12,536 nucleotides of DNA from Planctomycetota bacterium (lineage in GTDB: Bacteria > Planctomycetota > Phycisphaerae > WQYP01), in the NCBI GenBank assembly GCA_021816165.1, contig JAKAYZ010000007.1:1-12536 (forward strand), written 5' to 3'. A model generated the notes under the pieces. It saw only the letters and a program-made list of their open reading frames with translations, made no database searches and had not been told where the DNA came from. Position 1 is the stretch's first letter. The number at the start of each line of letters is the position of its first letter. The position numbers were made by a program, and so were the translations under genes. Shown here piece after piece: positions 1 to 8,922 of the stretch.

Positions 1-1
1 T

Positions 2-19
2 GGCGGAATATATTCCGCC
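2..19. repeat. 18-bp perfect palindrome
   Basis: The sequence ggcggaatatattccgcc equals its own reverse complement over 18 bases. It is followed by a short T-containing stretch (cattttcc). It may be the transcription terminator or hairpin of a gene lying to the left of the window, or a dimeric operator. The gene it would serve is not visible. Bases 20-220 hold no other convincing element. Confidence 0.6.
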
Positions 20-220
20 CATTTTCCGCTGCTCCATCCACAAATCAGTGAGAAGGCCCTCGGATTAATGCAGCCCGGTGGCGCGTTGACGCAAGCGGCG
101 AGCTGACCTCCGATGCTTTGGGATTACTCCGGATTACGGAGGCCCGGTCCAATAGCCGCCGAAGCCTTCTTGCGGTATGCTTCTGCACGTCGTTTATTAA
201 AAAAGGCAGGGCCGGACGTA

Positions 221-3200
221 ATGCCAACCAATCTTGAAAAATTCCGTGATCTTCTCAAGGAATTGTTCCAACTGGATCAGGCTGATCTGGATTTCGGTAT
301 TTATCGCATTATGAACCAGAAGCGTGATGAAATTATCCGCTTTCTGGATAAGGATTTATTGCCGCAGGTTCAAGCGGCATTTACCGAATATCAATCGGTT
401 GACAAGTCGGCCCTGCAATTGCAAATCAATGAGGCCGTTCAACAGGCCAAAAGCCTGGGGGTGGATGCGGAGCAATCGCCCAAGGTCAAGGCGTTGCGGC
501 AAAAGTTGGCCGCCGAGGCACTGGACATTACCGCCCTGGAAAACACCGTATTCTCGCATCTCTTTAATTTTTTCCGCCGATATTATCAGGACGGCGATTT
601 TATTTCCCTGCGGCGCTACAAAGAGGGCGTGTACGCCATTCCTTATGAGGGCGAAGAGGTAAAACTTTACTGGGCCAACCACGATCAGTATTACATTAAA
701 AGCAGCGAATCCTTCCGCGATTACACCTTCAAACTTGATTCCGGCAAGCGCGTTACCATGCGGATTGTGGCCGCCTCCACCGAACAGAACAACAACAAAG
801 CCGCCTCCGGCAAAGAGCGGCGTTTTGTGCTGTGTGCCGAACATCCGCTGAAGGAAGAAACTGGCGAATTGCATATCCGCTTTGAATACCGCCCCAGTGA
901 AGGCCGGGAGAAACAAAGTGATCTCAATGAGCAGGCGATTGCCGCGATTCTCAAGGCCAAGGGCTTTGAGACATGGACCGCCCAACTGGCCAAAACCGCA
1001 CCGACGGAAAACGATTCCGCCCGGACCGTGCTGGCCAAACATTTGGCCAAATTCACCGCCCGCAATGAATTTGATTATTTCATCCATAAAGACTTGGGCG
1101 GCTTCCTGCGGCGGGAACTGGATTTTTATATCAAAAATGAAGTCATGCACCTGGATGACATTGAAAACGATTCCGTCCCGCGTGTGGAGCAGTATTTAAG
1201 CCTCATCAGGGTGATCCGCAAGATCGCCCATAAGATCATCGCATTTCTGGCACAACTGGAAAATTTCCAGAAGAAACTCTGGCTCAAAAAGAAATTTGTC
1301 CTTGAAACCCATTATTGCATAACCTTGGATCGCGTGCCGGAAAATCTGTATGCCGAAATTGCCGCCAATGACGCCCAGCGGGAAGAATGGGTCAAGCTCT
1401 TTGCCATAGATGAAATCCAAGCGGAAAAGCTGGGTGAAGTTGCCTACAGCAAGCCATTAACGGTGGAATTTCTCAAATCCCAGCCGCACCTGGTACTGGA
1501 CACAAAACATTTTCCGGAGGCATTCAAACAGAAATTGCTGGCAACCATTGATGATTTGGATGGCAAACTCGATGGATTGCTGATCCACTCGGAAAACTTT
1601 CAGGCATTGCAGTTGATGGGCGAGCGATACCGGGAAAAAATTGATTGCGTGTATATTGATCCGCCATACAACACTAGCGAAAACACCTTTAAATACAAGA
1701 ACGAATACCGGCATTCCTCGTGGGCTGCGATGGTGTTCAATCTCCTGCGGGCAACCCGCGAACTGGGGGCAGCCAGCGGTGTTACGTCAGTGGCGATAGA
1801 CGACACGGAAACCAGCCGGTTGCGTACCTTGTTGGATGACATCTTTGGGGAGGCGAGCCGTGTGGCCACGATTGCGGTCGAGGTAAACCCGGCGGGGCAG
1901 AATCTGCGGCCAAATACGCCCGCGCTGAGCCACGACTACTTCCATGTCTACGCCAAAGAAATCGAGGCCACGAAGATGCTTCTCCGCGAGTTGACTGAAG
2001 AAGAAAAGGAATCGTACACAGAGGCTGACGCCGGCGGAAGCTACATTTGGGACAACCTCCGCCGGCGCGGAGGAAATTCTAGGCCAACTGACCGGCCCGG
2101 GCAGTGGTTCCCCTTGTTCGTGACCACCTCTACAGTGCGGGTGCCGAACCTGGCGTGGGATGCTCTTTCCAAACAATGGTCCATGCAGGACGCGCCGGTC
2201 GGTGACGAGGTTGTAGTGTGGCCTATCGACCCCAAGGGGGAGAAGCGAATTTGGCGGGTCAACCCCGACGGAGCGAGAAGAGCGATTGCGGACGGCGTAA
2301 TCTCCGTGATTCAGAAGGCTGGCCAACTTGCGGTTTCCAAAAAATCCTACATGCCCGTGGGCAAAAAGCCTAAGACCATGTGGTACGAATCTAAGTACTC
2401 GGCGACCACCCATGGAACCAAGTTGCTTAACAATATCCTCGGAAGTCCGCTCTTCAGTTACCCCAAGTCGCTGCACCTCGTTACCGATTGCCTACGGTTT
2501 TGGGCGGACGACGGTGCGTTGGTGCTCGATTATTTCGCCGGTTCCGGCACCACCGCCCACGCCGTTATCAACCTCAATCGCGAAGATGATGGCAATCGCA
2601 AATATATCCTTGTTGAAATGGGTGAGTATTTTCATACCGTGCTGCTGCCGCGAATCAAGAAGGTTGTCTATTCCAAAGAATGGAAAGACGGCAAACCCAC
2701 CGCACGCGACACCGGCATCAGCCATGCCTTCAAATACCTCCGCCTGGAATCTTATGAGGACGCTCTGAACAATCTGGAAATTCAGCGCACAAAAGAACAA
2801 TCAGATTTATTAAATTCCGATTCGGCCATGCGTGAACAATACATGCTTTCCTACATGTTGGATGTGGAAAGCCGGGGCAGCCAATCGCTGTTGAATATCG
2901 ACCATTTCCGCAAGCCGGATCAATACCAGCTCAAAGTGGAAAAACATGGCGAGACGCAAGCGGTCAAAGTGGATTTGCCGGAAACCTTCAACTGGCTGCT
3001 GGGTTTAACGGTCAAACATATTGATCTGATCCGGGGTGTGCGCGTTATCTCCGGCACCAATCCCAAGGGAGATCGCGTGCTGGTGCTCTGGCGGAATATG
3101 GATGAATTGGACAACGATAAACTTGATGCATGGTTCCGCAAGCAGGGCTACAATACCCGTGAAATGGAATATGACATTTTCTATGTCAACGGCGATAACA

Positions 3201-3292
3201 ACCTTGAAAACCTCCGCCGGGCCGACCAAACATGGAAAGTGCGGCTGATCGAAGAAGAATTCCAACGGCTGATGTTTGAAGCGGGGGATTGA
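221..3292 (+). CDS. mod: Type III-like site-specific DNA adenine methyltransferase (Mod)
   Basis: This enzyme is expected to transfer a methyl group from S-adenosylmethionine to adenine at a specific DNA site, protecting host DNA and giving Res its specificity. From the ATG at 221 it has 1023 residues. The catalytic motif DPPYN is at residues 480-484 and the SAM-binding motif FAGSGTT at 772-778. Motif IV before motif I, with about 290 residues between them, is the beta-class order used by Type III Mod proteins. An in-frame ATG at 113 is also open, but 221 is preferred because the [12 protein letters not shown] start looks like a natural N-terminus and a purine-rich stretch (aaaaaggcaggg) precedes it. 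The protein is long for Mod (EcoP15I Mod is about 640 residues); roughly 450 N-terminal residues precede the catalytic core and are not assigned. GC rises to about 63% around the target-recognition part. The stop codon overlaps the next gene. Confidence 0.9.
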   Translation: MPTNLEKFRDLLKELFQLDQADLDFGIYRIMNQKRDEIIRFLDKDLLPQVQAAFTEYQSVDKSALQLQINEAVQQAKSLGVDAEQSPKVKALRQKLAAEALDITALENTVFSHLFNFFRRYYQDGDFISLRRYKEGVYAIPYEGEEVKLYWANHDQYYIKSSESFRDYTFKLDSGKRVTMRIVAASTEQNNNKAASGKERRFVLCAEHPLKEETGELHIRFEYRPSEGREKQSDLNEQAIAAILKAKGFETWTAQLAKTAPTENDSARTVLAKHLAKFTARNEFDYFIHKDLGGFLRRELDFYIKNEVMHLDDIENDSVPRVEQYLSLIRVIRKIAHKIIAFLAQLENFQKKLWLKKKFVLETHYCITLDRVPENLYAEIAANDAQREEWVKLFAIDEIQAEKLGEVAYSKPLTVEFLKSQPHLVLDTKHFPEAFKQKLLATIDDLDGKLDGLLIHSENFQALQLMGERYREKIDCVYIDPPYNTSENTFKYKNEYRHSSWAAMVFNLLRATRELGAASGVTSVAIDDTETSRLRTLLDDIFGEASRVATIAVEVNPAGQNLRPNTPALSHDYFHVYAKEIEATKMLLRELTEEEKESYTEADAGGSYIWDNLRRRGGNSRPTDRPGQWFPLFVTTSTVRVPNLAWDALSKQWSMQDAPVGDEVVVWPIDPKGEKRIWRVNPDGARRAIADGVISVIQKAGQLAVSKKSYMPVGKKPKTMWYESKYSATTHGTKLLNNILGSPLFSYPKSLHLVTDCLRFWADDGALVLDYFAGSGTTAHAVINLNREDDGNRKYILVEMGEYFHTVLLPRIKKVVYSKEWKDGKPTARDTGISHAFKYLRLESYEDALNNLEIQRTKEQSDLLNSDSAMREQYMLSYMLDVESRGSQSLLNIDHFRKPDQYQLKVEKHGETQAVKVDLPETFNWLLGLTVKHIDLIRGVRVISGTNPKGDRVLVLWRNMDELDNDKLDAWFRKQGYNTREMEYDIFYVNGDNNLENLRRADQTWKVRLIEEEFQRLMFEAGD

Positions 3293-5271
3293 TGATGGAA
3301 GTAACGTTTAACGAGTTGTTTGCGAAACTTGGGCAAGGTGATGAATCGGTTGAAATCGAAGCCAAGGCATCACGGGAAATCGGTGATTCACTGCTTGAGA
3401 CCATCTGTGCGATGTCCAACGAGCCGGGCCGCGGTGGCGGCTATCTGCTTCTGGGCGTAAGCCGTCGCGAAGGGAGTCTTTTCCCGGATTACCATATCAC
3501 GGGTGTTCCCAATCCGGATAAGGTACAAGCTGATCTCGCCAGTCGGTGTGCCAGTGCCTTTAACGTGGTGATCCGCCCCCAGATATCAAGGGAGATACAT
3601 CAGAATGGTGTGGTGCTGGTGGCTTTTATATCCGAAGCTCAACCGCATGAAAAGCCGGTGTATATTGTATCCAAAGGACTTCCGCGCGGGGCGTTTCGTC
3701 GCATTGGGTCAACCGATGTCGTTTGTACCGACGATGATTTGCAGGCGTTATACCAAGGTCGAGATCATCACAGTTTTGACGAAACAACGGTCAAGAACTG
3801 TACTATGGATGATCTGGACACTTCTGCCATCCATGAGTACCGCCGCACGCGCGCCGAAGCCAACCCCAACGCGCCGGAATTGGCCTATAAGGATGACGAG
3901 CTGTTGCGAAGCCTCTCCTGCGTGGATCGCAAGGGTCAACAGCTGATCCCTACCATTGCGGGCATTCTGCTCTTTGGCAAACGCGCAACCATTCGCCGTG
4001 TATTCCCACTGATGAGACTGGACTACATTCGTGTTTCAGGCCGCGAGTGGGTGCGCGATCCGGACAGTCGATTTGATACTGTTGAAATTCTTGACCCAAT
4101 TTTGCTAGCCCTGCCGCGTGCGATTAATGCCGTATTGGATGATATTCCAAAAGCCTTTCTGTTGCCCTCCGATGCGGCGCAGCGCCATGATGTACCATTA
4201 ATTCCGCGAACCGCGATTCGTGAAGCGTTGGTCAACGCGGTCATGCACCGCAGCTACCGCCAGAAATCACCGATTCAGGTTATTCGGTACGCCAACCGGC
4301 TGGAAATACGAAATCCCGGCCATTCATTGGTTCCCGATGACCGCCTGGGAGAGCCGGGATCGATAAGCCGCAATGAAAAAATAGCCGCAGTGCTCCATGA
4401 AACTCGGTTCGCCGAGACCAAGGGAAGCGGTATCCGGGCAATGCGTGAGGCGATGTCCAAGGCTAATTTGGGACCGCCAACATTTGAGTCAGACCGGGAG
4501 AAAGATACGTTTGTTGTGACATTTCTTTTCCACCATTTTTTGAACGCCGACGATGTGCGGTGGCTTGGCCAGTTTTCCCACTTGGATCTTTCGGAGGATG
4601 AGCAGAAGGCCCTGGTGTTTGCGTGTGAAATGGGAGCCATCAATAATTCCGCTTATCGCGATATTAATCAGATGGAAACTTTGATTGCCAGTGCCCACCT
4701 CCGGCGACTGCGCGAATTGGGGCTGCTGGCGCAAAAGGGGAAAAGCTCCGCCACGTATTATGTGCCCACAGACCGCCTGCTTTCCGGCGCGGTTTCCCCA
4801 GCGCAACGTAGAATGGATAGCCAGGGCTTACCTGCGGGGGTGTCAACAATACCACAGGATTTAACCCCTGCTATAACAGCGCAATCACAGGGGTTAACCC
4901 CTGCTATAACAGCGCAATCACAGGGGTTAGCTCCCATGGCAGGGGGCAAACCTACAGGGTTAAGTGCCAACCTACAGGGCTTACCTACAGAGCTAGCCGA
5001 GGCCTTACGCCAATTACGGCGGCGCTCGCGAACCTCCGATATGCGAAACATGATCAAGCGACTCTGCGCATGGCGTTCCCTCAGAGCGGAACACATTGCA
5101 AAATTTCTAGGTCGAGAGAAGCCGTACATAACACGGACCTACCTGGCTCCCATGATCCGCGACGGCGACCTTGAATACCTTTATCCGAATAACCCGGCCC
5201 ACCCGCAGCAGGCGTATCGGACACGGAAACACGGAGAGCCACGCCATAAGGGTAAGCGTACTACCCTTTAG
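3292..5271 (+). CDS. Schlafen/AlbA_2 and GHKL-type ATP-binding protein
   Basis: This 659-residue protein belongs to the COG2865-like family of AlbA_2 proteins, predicted to bind nucleic acid and ATP. The N-terminal AlbA_2 (Schlafen-like) domain covers about residues 14-140, with the VEIEAK motif at 20-25 and the [17 protein letters not shown] segment following. A RecG-C-like GHKL ATPase segment has the N-box [13 protein letters not shown] at 310-322 (E311, N315, H319) and NPG at 341-343. The C-terminal third should hold winged-helix-like DNA-binding parts, interrupted by an 11-residue repeat ([11 protein letters not shown]) from residue 522. The start at 3292 shares its first A with the mod stop codon (TGATG), and a GGGGG ribosome-binding-like run lies just upstream. 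An ATG at 3295 and a TTG at 3289 are alternatives. The tight coupling suggests it works with Mod, as regulator, silencing factor or extra defence component. Its exact role is not known. Confidence 0.85.
   Translation: MMEVTFNELFAKLGQGDESVEIEAKASREIGDSLLETICAMSNEPGRGGGYLLLGVSRREGSLFPDYHITGVPNPDKVQADLASRCASAFNVVIRPQISREIHQNGVVLVAFISEAQPHEKPVYIVSKGLPRGAFRRIGSTDVVCTDDDLQALYQGRDHHSFDETTVKNCTMDDLDTSAIHEYRRTRAEANPNAPELAYKDDELLRSLSCVDRKGQQLIPTIAGILLFGKRATIRRVFPLMRLDYIRVSGREWVRDPDSRFDTVEILDPILLALPRAINAVLDDIPKAFLLPSDAAQRHDVPLIPRTAIREALVNAVMHRSYRQKSPIQVIRYANRLEIRNPGHSLVPDDRLGEPGSISRNEKIAAVLHETRFAETKGSGIRAMREAMSKANLGPPTFESDREKDTFVVTFLFHHFLNADDVRWLGQFSHLDLSEDEQKALVFACEMGAINNSAYRDINQMETLIASAHLRRLRELGLLAQKGKSSATYYVPTDRLLSGAVSPAQRRMDSQGLPAGVSTIPQDLTPAITAQSQGLTPAITAQSQGLAPMAGGKPTGLSANLQGLPTELAEALRQLRRRSRTSDMRNMIKRLCAWRSLRAEHIAKFLGREKPYITRTYLAPMIRDGDLEYLYPNNPAHPQQAYRTRKHGEPRHKGKRTTL
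4855..4930 (+). repeat. 33-bp in-frame tandem repeat with an internal palindrome
   Basis: Two 33-base units (4855-4887 and 4888-4920) differ at only two positions and are followed by a broken third copy starting at 4921. Each unit encodes an 11-residue [15 protein letters not shown] motif in the AlbA_2 protein; further degenerate QGL-type motifs follow to about residue 565. The second unit opens with the perfect 16-base palindrome caggggttaacccctg (4888-4903). The segment probably encodes a flexible, length-variable linker. Tandem P/T/Q-rich linkers are seen in other members of this family. Confidence 0.9.
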
Positions 5272-5279
5272 TGAGGGTA
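5248..5279 (+). promoter_or_regulatory. Two mutually exclusive hairpins at the AlbA_2 gene stop codon
   Basis: AAGGGTA (5248-5254) can pair with TACCCTT (5262-5268), a 7-bp stem with a 7-base loop. The same TACCCT (5262-5267) can instead pair with AGGGTA (5274-5279), a 6-bp stem whose loop includes most of the stop codon TAG at 5269-5271. Only one can form at a time. No T-run follows, so an intrinsic terminator is unlikely. It may be an RNA switch, a processing site or chance. Confidence 0.35.
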
Positions 5280-5285
5280 CTTTAG

Positions 5286-5313
5286 AAGTTTTCGGTGTTC
5301 GGTTCTCAGTATT
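5286..5313 (-). repeat. Left inverted heptamer array flanking the four-helix-bundle gene
   Basis: Four 7-base units in register (aagtttt, cggtgtt, cggttct, cagtatt) are the reverse complement, with A-to-G type changes, of the nnnnCTG heptamers downstream of the four-helix-bundle gene. Over 30 bases (5287-5316) this arm matches the reverse complement of 5654-5683 at 25 positions. It lies in the gap between the AlbA_2 stop codon and the four-helix-bundle start. Confidence 0.75.
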
Positions 5314-5327
5314 TTTGGGAGTTGCAA

Positions 5328-5678
5328 ATGTATCAGTCCTTTGAGGATTTGGAGGTGTGGAAACGGGCTTGCCAGTTAGCGGTAAGGCTATACAAGGTGC
5401 TGGAGAATTGTCGGGACTTTGGGCTCAAGGATCAGATGCGGCGGGCAGGGGTTTCCATTGCGTCCAATGTTGCGGAAGGTTCGGAACGCCGTGGCAAGGA
5501 CTTCGCTCGCTTTCTTAGCATATCGCGTGGCTCATGTGCCGAGCTGCGAACCCAGTTATACATCGCCGCGCGGGTGGAACTTATAAACGATGCGACCATG
5601 CGTGAGCTTGTGGACGAAACGAAACAGATTTCCAAGATGCTCTACGCCCTCGGAAAATCACTGAAAACTGAACACTGA
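5328..5678 (+). CDS. Four-helix-bundle protein of the 23S rRNA intervening-sequence (S23) family
   Basis: The 116-residue product matches the S23/IVP family (TIGR02436, PF05635): FEDLEVWKRA near the N-terminus, then the diagnostic GLKDQMRRAGVSIASNVAEG segment and the FLSISRGSCAELRTQL segment. Family members form small helical bundles and pentamers; the biochemical role is unproven, though related Avd proteins bind nucleic acid in diversity-generating retroelements. The ATG at 5328 is chosen because ttgggag stands about seven bases upstream and homologs begin with a short tail before FEDL; a GTG at 5295 would place the start inside the left repeat. The last residues (LKTEH) are encoded by the downstream heptamer array, so its coding end is built from repeat DNA. 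The gene sits between AlbA_2 and res, 56 and 64 bases from them, framed by inverted repeats, and looks like an insertion into the restriction operon. Confidence 0.9.
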   Translation: MYQSFEDLEVWKRACQLAVRLYKVLENCRDFGLKDQMRRAGVSIASNVAEGSERRGKDFARFLSISRGSCAELRTQLYIAARVELINDATMRELVDETKQISKMLYALGKSLKTEH

Positions 5679-5733
5679 AAACTAAAGGCTGTATACTGTC
5701 TCCTGACTCCTGAATACTGAACACTGAAAACTG
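5657..5733 (+). repeat. Right heptamer array, 11 units in register
   Basis: Eleven consecutive 7-base units run without a break. The first four are atcactg, aaaactg, aacactg and aaaacta. The next three are aaggctg, tatactg and tctcctg. The last four are actcctg, aatactg, aacactg and aaaactg. Ten of the eleven end in CTG. The array begins inside the four-helix-bundle gene (stop codon 5676-5678) and ends 9 bases before the res ATG, so it is almost the whole intergenic region and the res leader. The first four units are complementary to the left array at 5286-5316. Confidence 0.9.
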
Positions 5734-5742
5734 GATCCCCAA

Positions 5743-8700
5743 ATGGCCAAATTAAAATCATCTCGCAGCGCTTCAAGCCCGCTTTACCCCGAAGCCACCC
5801 CTCTGCGCTTTGACCAGAAGCTGGTGCTGCGGCAATGGATGTTAAGTCTGTTTGATAAGAACACTTTCGAGCAACTGGCCGAACCGCTTAAAGCCCCCGA
5901 ACTCGAAGGCCTGACCGAAGATAACATCCACAAGTTCTTGCAGGCTTTGCGCGCTTTGTGGGAGTTCCCGGAATTTCCCGGCGATACGCTGCTGGGATAT
6001 GATCAGAATATCGTGAAACATTCCTTGGCTCTGAATCAACGTCGGGATGCGCCGATTCGCTGGAAGTATTTTCAGTGGTTGACGCTGCTGTTTGCCGAAA
6101 TTTATCTGGATCGTTACTTCCGTGCCCCGGAGAACCTTCTGGCGGACCTCAACGGTTTCGTGGATCGATTTAACGCCGACAAACTGGAAAAAGACCGTAT
6201 CCCAACGTACCAGCCCGACGACCTGCGGAAGCTGGCCTTCTGGAATGCCACGGGCAGCGGGAAAACGTTGCTCATGCACATCAACATCCTGCAATATCGG
6301 CATTATCTGGGTTTGTACGGACGGGATAAGGAGCTTAACCGCATTATTCTGCTCACGCCCAATGAGGGGCTGTCGCGGCAGCATCTCGTGGAATTCCGTG
6401 CTGCGGGCATGGAGGCGGAGTTATTCAACAAGGATGGCGGATCACTGTTTGCGGGAAAGACCATTGAAATTATTGACATTCATAAACTCCGCGAGGAGAG
6501 CAAAGAAAAGACCGTTGCCATTGATGCCTTTGAATCCAATAATCTGGTGCTGGTGGATGAAGGCCATCGCGGTTCCAGCGGCAAGGAAACAGGCCGCTGG
6601 ATGGATGCCCGGCGGCGACTTTGTGAAAATGGCTTTTCCTTTGAGTATTCCGCCACCTTCGGCCAGGCCATGAAAGCCAGCGGCAACCGTGATTTGGAAA
6701 AAGAATACGCCAAGTGCATCCTCTTTGATTATTCCTACAAATATTTTTATCGGGATGGCTTTGGAAAAGATTATCGCATTTTGAATTTGGCGGATGATTC
6801 CGATGAGGAACAACGCACCGTTTATCTCAGCGCGTGCCTGTTGGCATTTTACCAGCAGCAGCGGCTGTATCGGGACAAGGCGGACGCATTCCGGGTGTTT
6901 TTGCTGGAAACCCCGCTGTGGGTCTTCGTCGGCGGCAGCGTGAATGCCGTGCGGAGGGAAAATAAGCGCGAGGTATCTGATGTGGTGGATATTCTGCTGT
7001 TCCTGGCGGAATTTGTACAGGAGCGGGACCGTTCGGTTGAACTGCTGAACCGGTTGCTCGGCGGCAGGCCGGGATTACTGGATCAGCGCGGCAATGAAAT
7101 TTTTGCAACCGCCTTTGGTTATTTAAGCCAATGCCGGATGACCGGCGAGCAGGCATTTGATGATATTCTGCAATTGCTTTTCAACACCTCCGGCCAGGCA
7201 CTGCTGCACGTTGAGAATTTGACCGGCACGGGCGGGGAAATCGCATTGCGAATCGGCGAAAATGAGCCATTCGGGCTTATCAACGTGGGTGACGCGGCCA
7301 ATCTCTGCAAGCTATGTGAAGAGCACCCGAACCAGATGGTGGTGGCAAGCAGAGAGTTTTCCGGTTCGTTATTTTCCGCATTGGATAAGCCCAATTCTAC
7401 GATCAATGTGCTGATCGGGTCGAAAAAATTCACCGAAGGTTGGAACAGTTGGCGGGTCAGCACCATGGGCCTGATGAATGTGGGAAGAAGCGAAGGTTCG
7501 GAAATTATTCAATTATTTGGACGCGGCGTGCGGCTCAAGGGGCTGGGGATGAGCCTTAAACGCAGCGCCAAGATCGGTGGCATAACCCGCCCGGATCAAA
7601 TTGGGCGGTTGGAAACGTTGAACATCTTCGGCATCCGGGCGCAGTACATGCAGCAATTCAAGGAATACCTGGAGGAGGAAGGCCTGCCCGCCAATGAGGA
7701 TCGCATTGAATTTATTCTACCGGTGGTGAAGAACCTTGATGGCAAAAAGCTGAAAATCATTCGCCTGAAAGATGGCAAGGATTTCAAACGCAGTAAAGAC
7801 AAGCCATTGTTGGATGAGCCAACAGATGATTATCTTACGAAATACCCGCTGACGGTGAATTGGTATCCGAAGATTCAATCCCAGCAGAGTCGAGGCTTGG
7901 CCCGCGTGGAAGAAACCGCCAATTTAGATCAGGGGCGTCTGGAAAAACGCCATTTGGCGTTTATGGATATGGATCGGATTTATTTCCAGTTGCAGGAATT
8001 TAAGAACGAGCGGGCATGGTTCAACCTGAATTTACCGCGTGAAAGCATCGCGAAGCTGTTGGGCCGTTCGGACTGGTACATCCTGTATATTCCAGCCGCC
8101 GAGTTGGAATTTAACCGCTTCGATCGCGTGCGGCATTGGGAAGAAATCGCCATTGCCCTGCTCAAAAAGTATTGCGACCGCCTGTATAAGCACTGCAAGC
8201 AGGGATGGGAGGCCAAAAATCTGGAGTACCATGAACTTACCGAAGATGATCCAAATTTCATCAGCGAATATCGCCTGATGATTGAGCAATCAGCCAACGA
8301 CATTGCGGCCAAACTCGACGAACTTAAGGAAATGATCACTTCCAGGCAATTTAGCGACTGGTCTTTCGGGAACCTTGAGGCCTTGTGTTTCGGCCGGCAT
8401 CTGTATCAGCCGCTGCTGCATCTCAAGAGCGATCTGGTGGAAACCATGCCGGTGTCACTGAACGATGGAGAGCGTGATTTTGTCTGCGATCTACGAACGT
8501 TTTTCAACGGGATGCCGGATTTCTTCAAAAACCGGGAAATGTATCTGTTGCGCAACATGAGCCGGGGGCGGGGCATCGGTTTTTTTGAGGCGGGGAACTT
8601 CTATCCCGATTTTATTCTCTGGCTGCTGATGGATAACAAGCAGTACGTGAGTTTCGTTGATCCGAAGGGATTGCGGAATCTGGAGGGTCTGGACGACCCC

Positions 8701-8922
8701 AAAATACGCTTCCACAAAACGATCAAGGAACTGGAAAATCGCCTCGCCGACGCGAACGTGATTTTGAATTCATTTATCATTTCCAACACTCCATCCCAAG
8801 GCGTGAGTTGGTGGAAGAGCGGTACCAAATCCGACCTGGAAAAACGCCACGTTCTATTTCAGGATGAGGACAAGGCAACGTATATTGAGAAGATGTTGAA
8901 GATGGTTATCGGGGGCGGATGA
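5743..8922 (+). CDS. res: Type III-like restriction endonuclease subunit (Res), DEAD/DEAH helicase
   Basis: This 1059-residue protein is expected to cut DNA unmodified at the Mod site after ATP-driven movement or sliding along it. Superfamily 2 helicase motifs are visible: Walker A NATGSGKT at residues 168-175, DEGH box at 272-275, SAT at 303-305, FTEGWNSWR near 563-571 and QLFGRGVR at 590-597. Near the C-terminus, PD at 955-956 and DPK at 973-975 fit a PD-DxK nuclease motif, so both activities appear intact. Its length is close to EcoP15I Res (about 970). The ATG at 5743 is preferred because homolog-like sequence starts soon after, but only a weak GGAT precedes it and the leader consists of the heptamer array. 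Unlike canonical mod-res pairs, two genes separate it from mod. Its stop codon overlaps the next ATG. Confidence 0.93.
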   Translation: MAKLKSSRSASSPLYPEATPLRFDQKLVLRQWMLSLFDKNTFEQLAEPLKAPELEGLTEDNIHKFLQALRALWEFPEFPGDTLLGYDQNIVKHSLALNQRRDAPIRWKYFQWLTLLFAEIYLDRYFRAPENLLADLNGFVDRFNADKLEKDRIPTYQPDDLRKLAFWNATGSGKTLLMHINILQYRHYLGLYGRDKELNRIILLTPNEGLSRQHLVEFRAAGMEAELFNKDGGSLFAGKTIEIIDIHKLREESKEKTVAIDAFESNNLVLVDEGHRGSSGKETGRWMDARRRLCENGFSFEYSATFGQAMKASGNRDLEKEYAKCILFDYSYKYFYRDGFGKDYRILNLADDSDEEQRTVYLSACLLAFYQQQRLYRDKADAFRVFLLETPLWVFVGGSVNAVRRENKREVSDVVDILLFLAEFVQERDRSVELLNRLLGGRPGLLDQRGNEIFATAFGYLSQCRMTGEQAFDDILQLLFNTSGQALLHVENLTGTGGEIALRIGENEPFGLINVGDAANLCKLCEEHPNQMVVASREFSGSLFSALDKPNSTINVLIGSKKFTEGWNSWRVSTMGLMNVGRSEGSEIIQLFGRGVRLKGLGMSLKRSAKIGGITRPDQIGRLETLNIFGIRAQYMQQFKEYLEEEGLPANEDRIEFILPVVKNLDGKKLKIIRLKDGKDFKRSKDKPLLDEPTDDYLTKYPLTVNWYPKIQSQQSRGLARVEETANLDQGRLEKRHLAFMDMDRIYFQLQEFKNERAWFNLNLPRESIAKLLGRSDWYILYIPAAELEFNRFDRVRHWEEIAIALLKKYCDRLYKHCKQGWEAKNLEYHELTEDDPNFISEYRLMIEQSANDIAAKLDELKEMITSRQFSDWSFGNLEALCFGRHLYQPLLHLKSDLVETMPVSLNDGERDFVCDLRTFFNGMPDFFKNREMYLLRNMSRGRGIGFFEAGNFYPDFILWLLMDNKQYVSFVDPKGLRNLEGLDDPKIRFHKTIKELENRLADANVILNSFIISNTPSQGVSWWKSGTKSDLEKRHVLFQDEDKATYIEKMLKMVIGGG

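Noticed and set aside
86..114. TTGACG as a -35 box
   Set aside because: No acceptable -10 box is found at 16-18 bases downstream.
170..198. Promoter-like pair TTGCGG and TTTATT with 17-base spacing before mod
   Set aside because: Only three to four of six bases match in each box, and such pairs are common by chance. It is not strong enough to list.
113..220. Possible longer N-terminus of Mod from the ATG at 113
   Set aside because: The extra 36 residues look unlike protein of this family, and the ATG at 221 has a better upstream purine run. The frame is open only by chance after the stop codon at 104-106.
356..1150. Long minus-strand frame opposite mod
   Set aside because: It is the shadow of the mod coding frame: the plus-strand protein has clear motifs and this one has none.
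5328..5678. Diversity-generating retroelement, because Avd is related to the four-helix-bundle family
   Set aside because: No reverse transcriptase and no template/variable repeat pair with adenine-specific changes is seen in the window.
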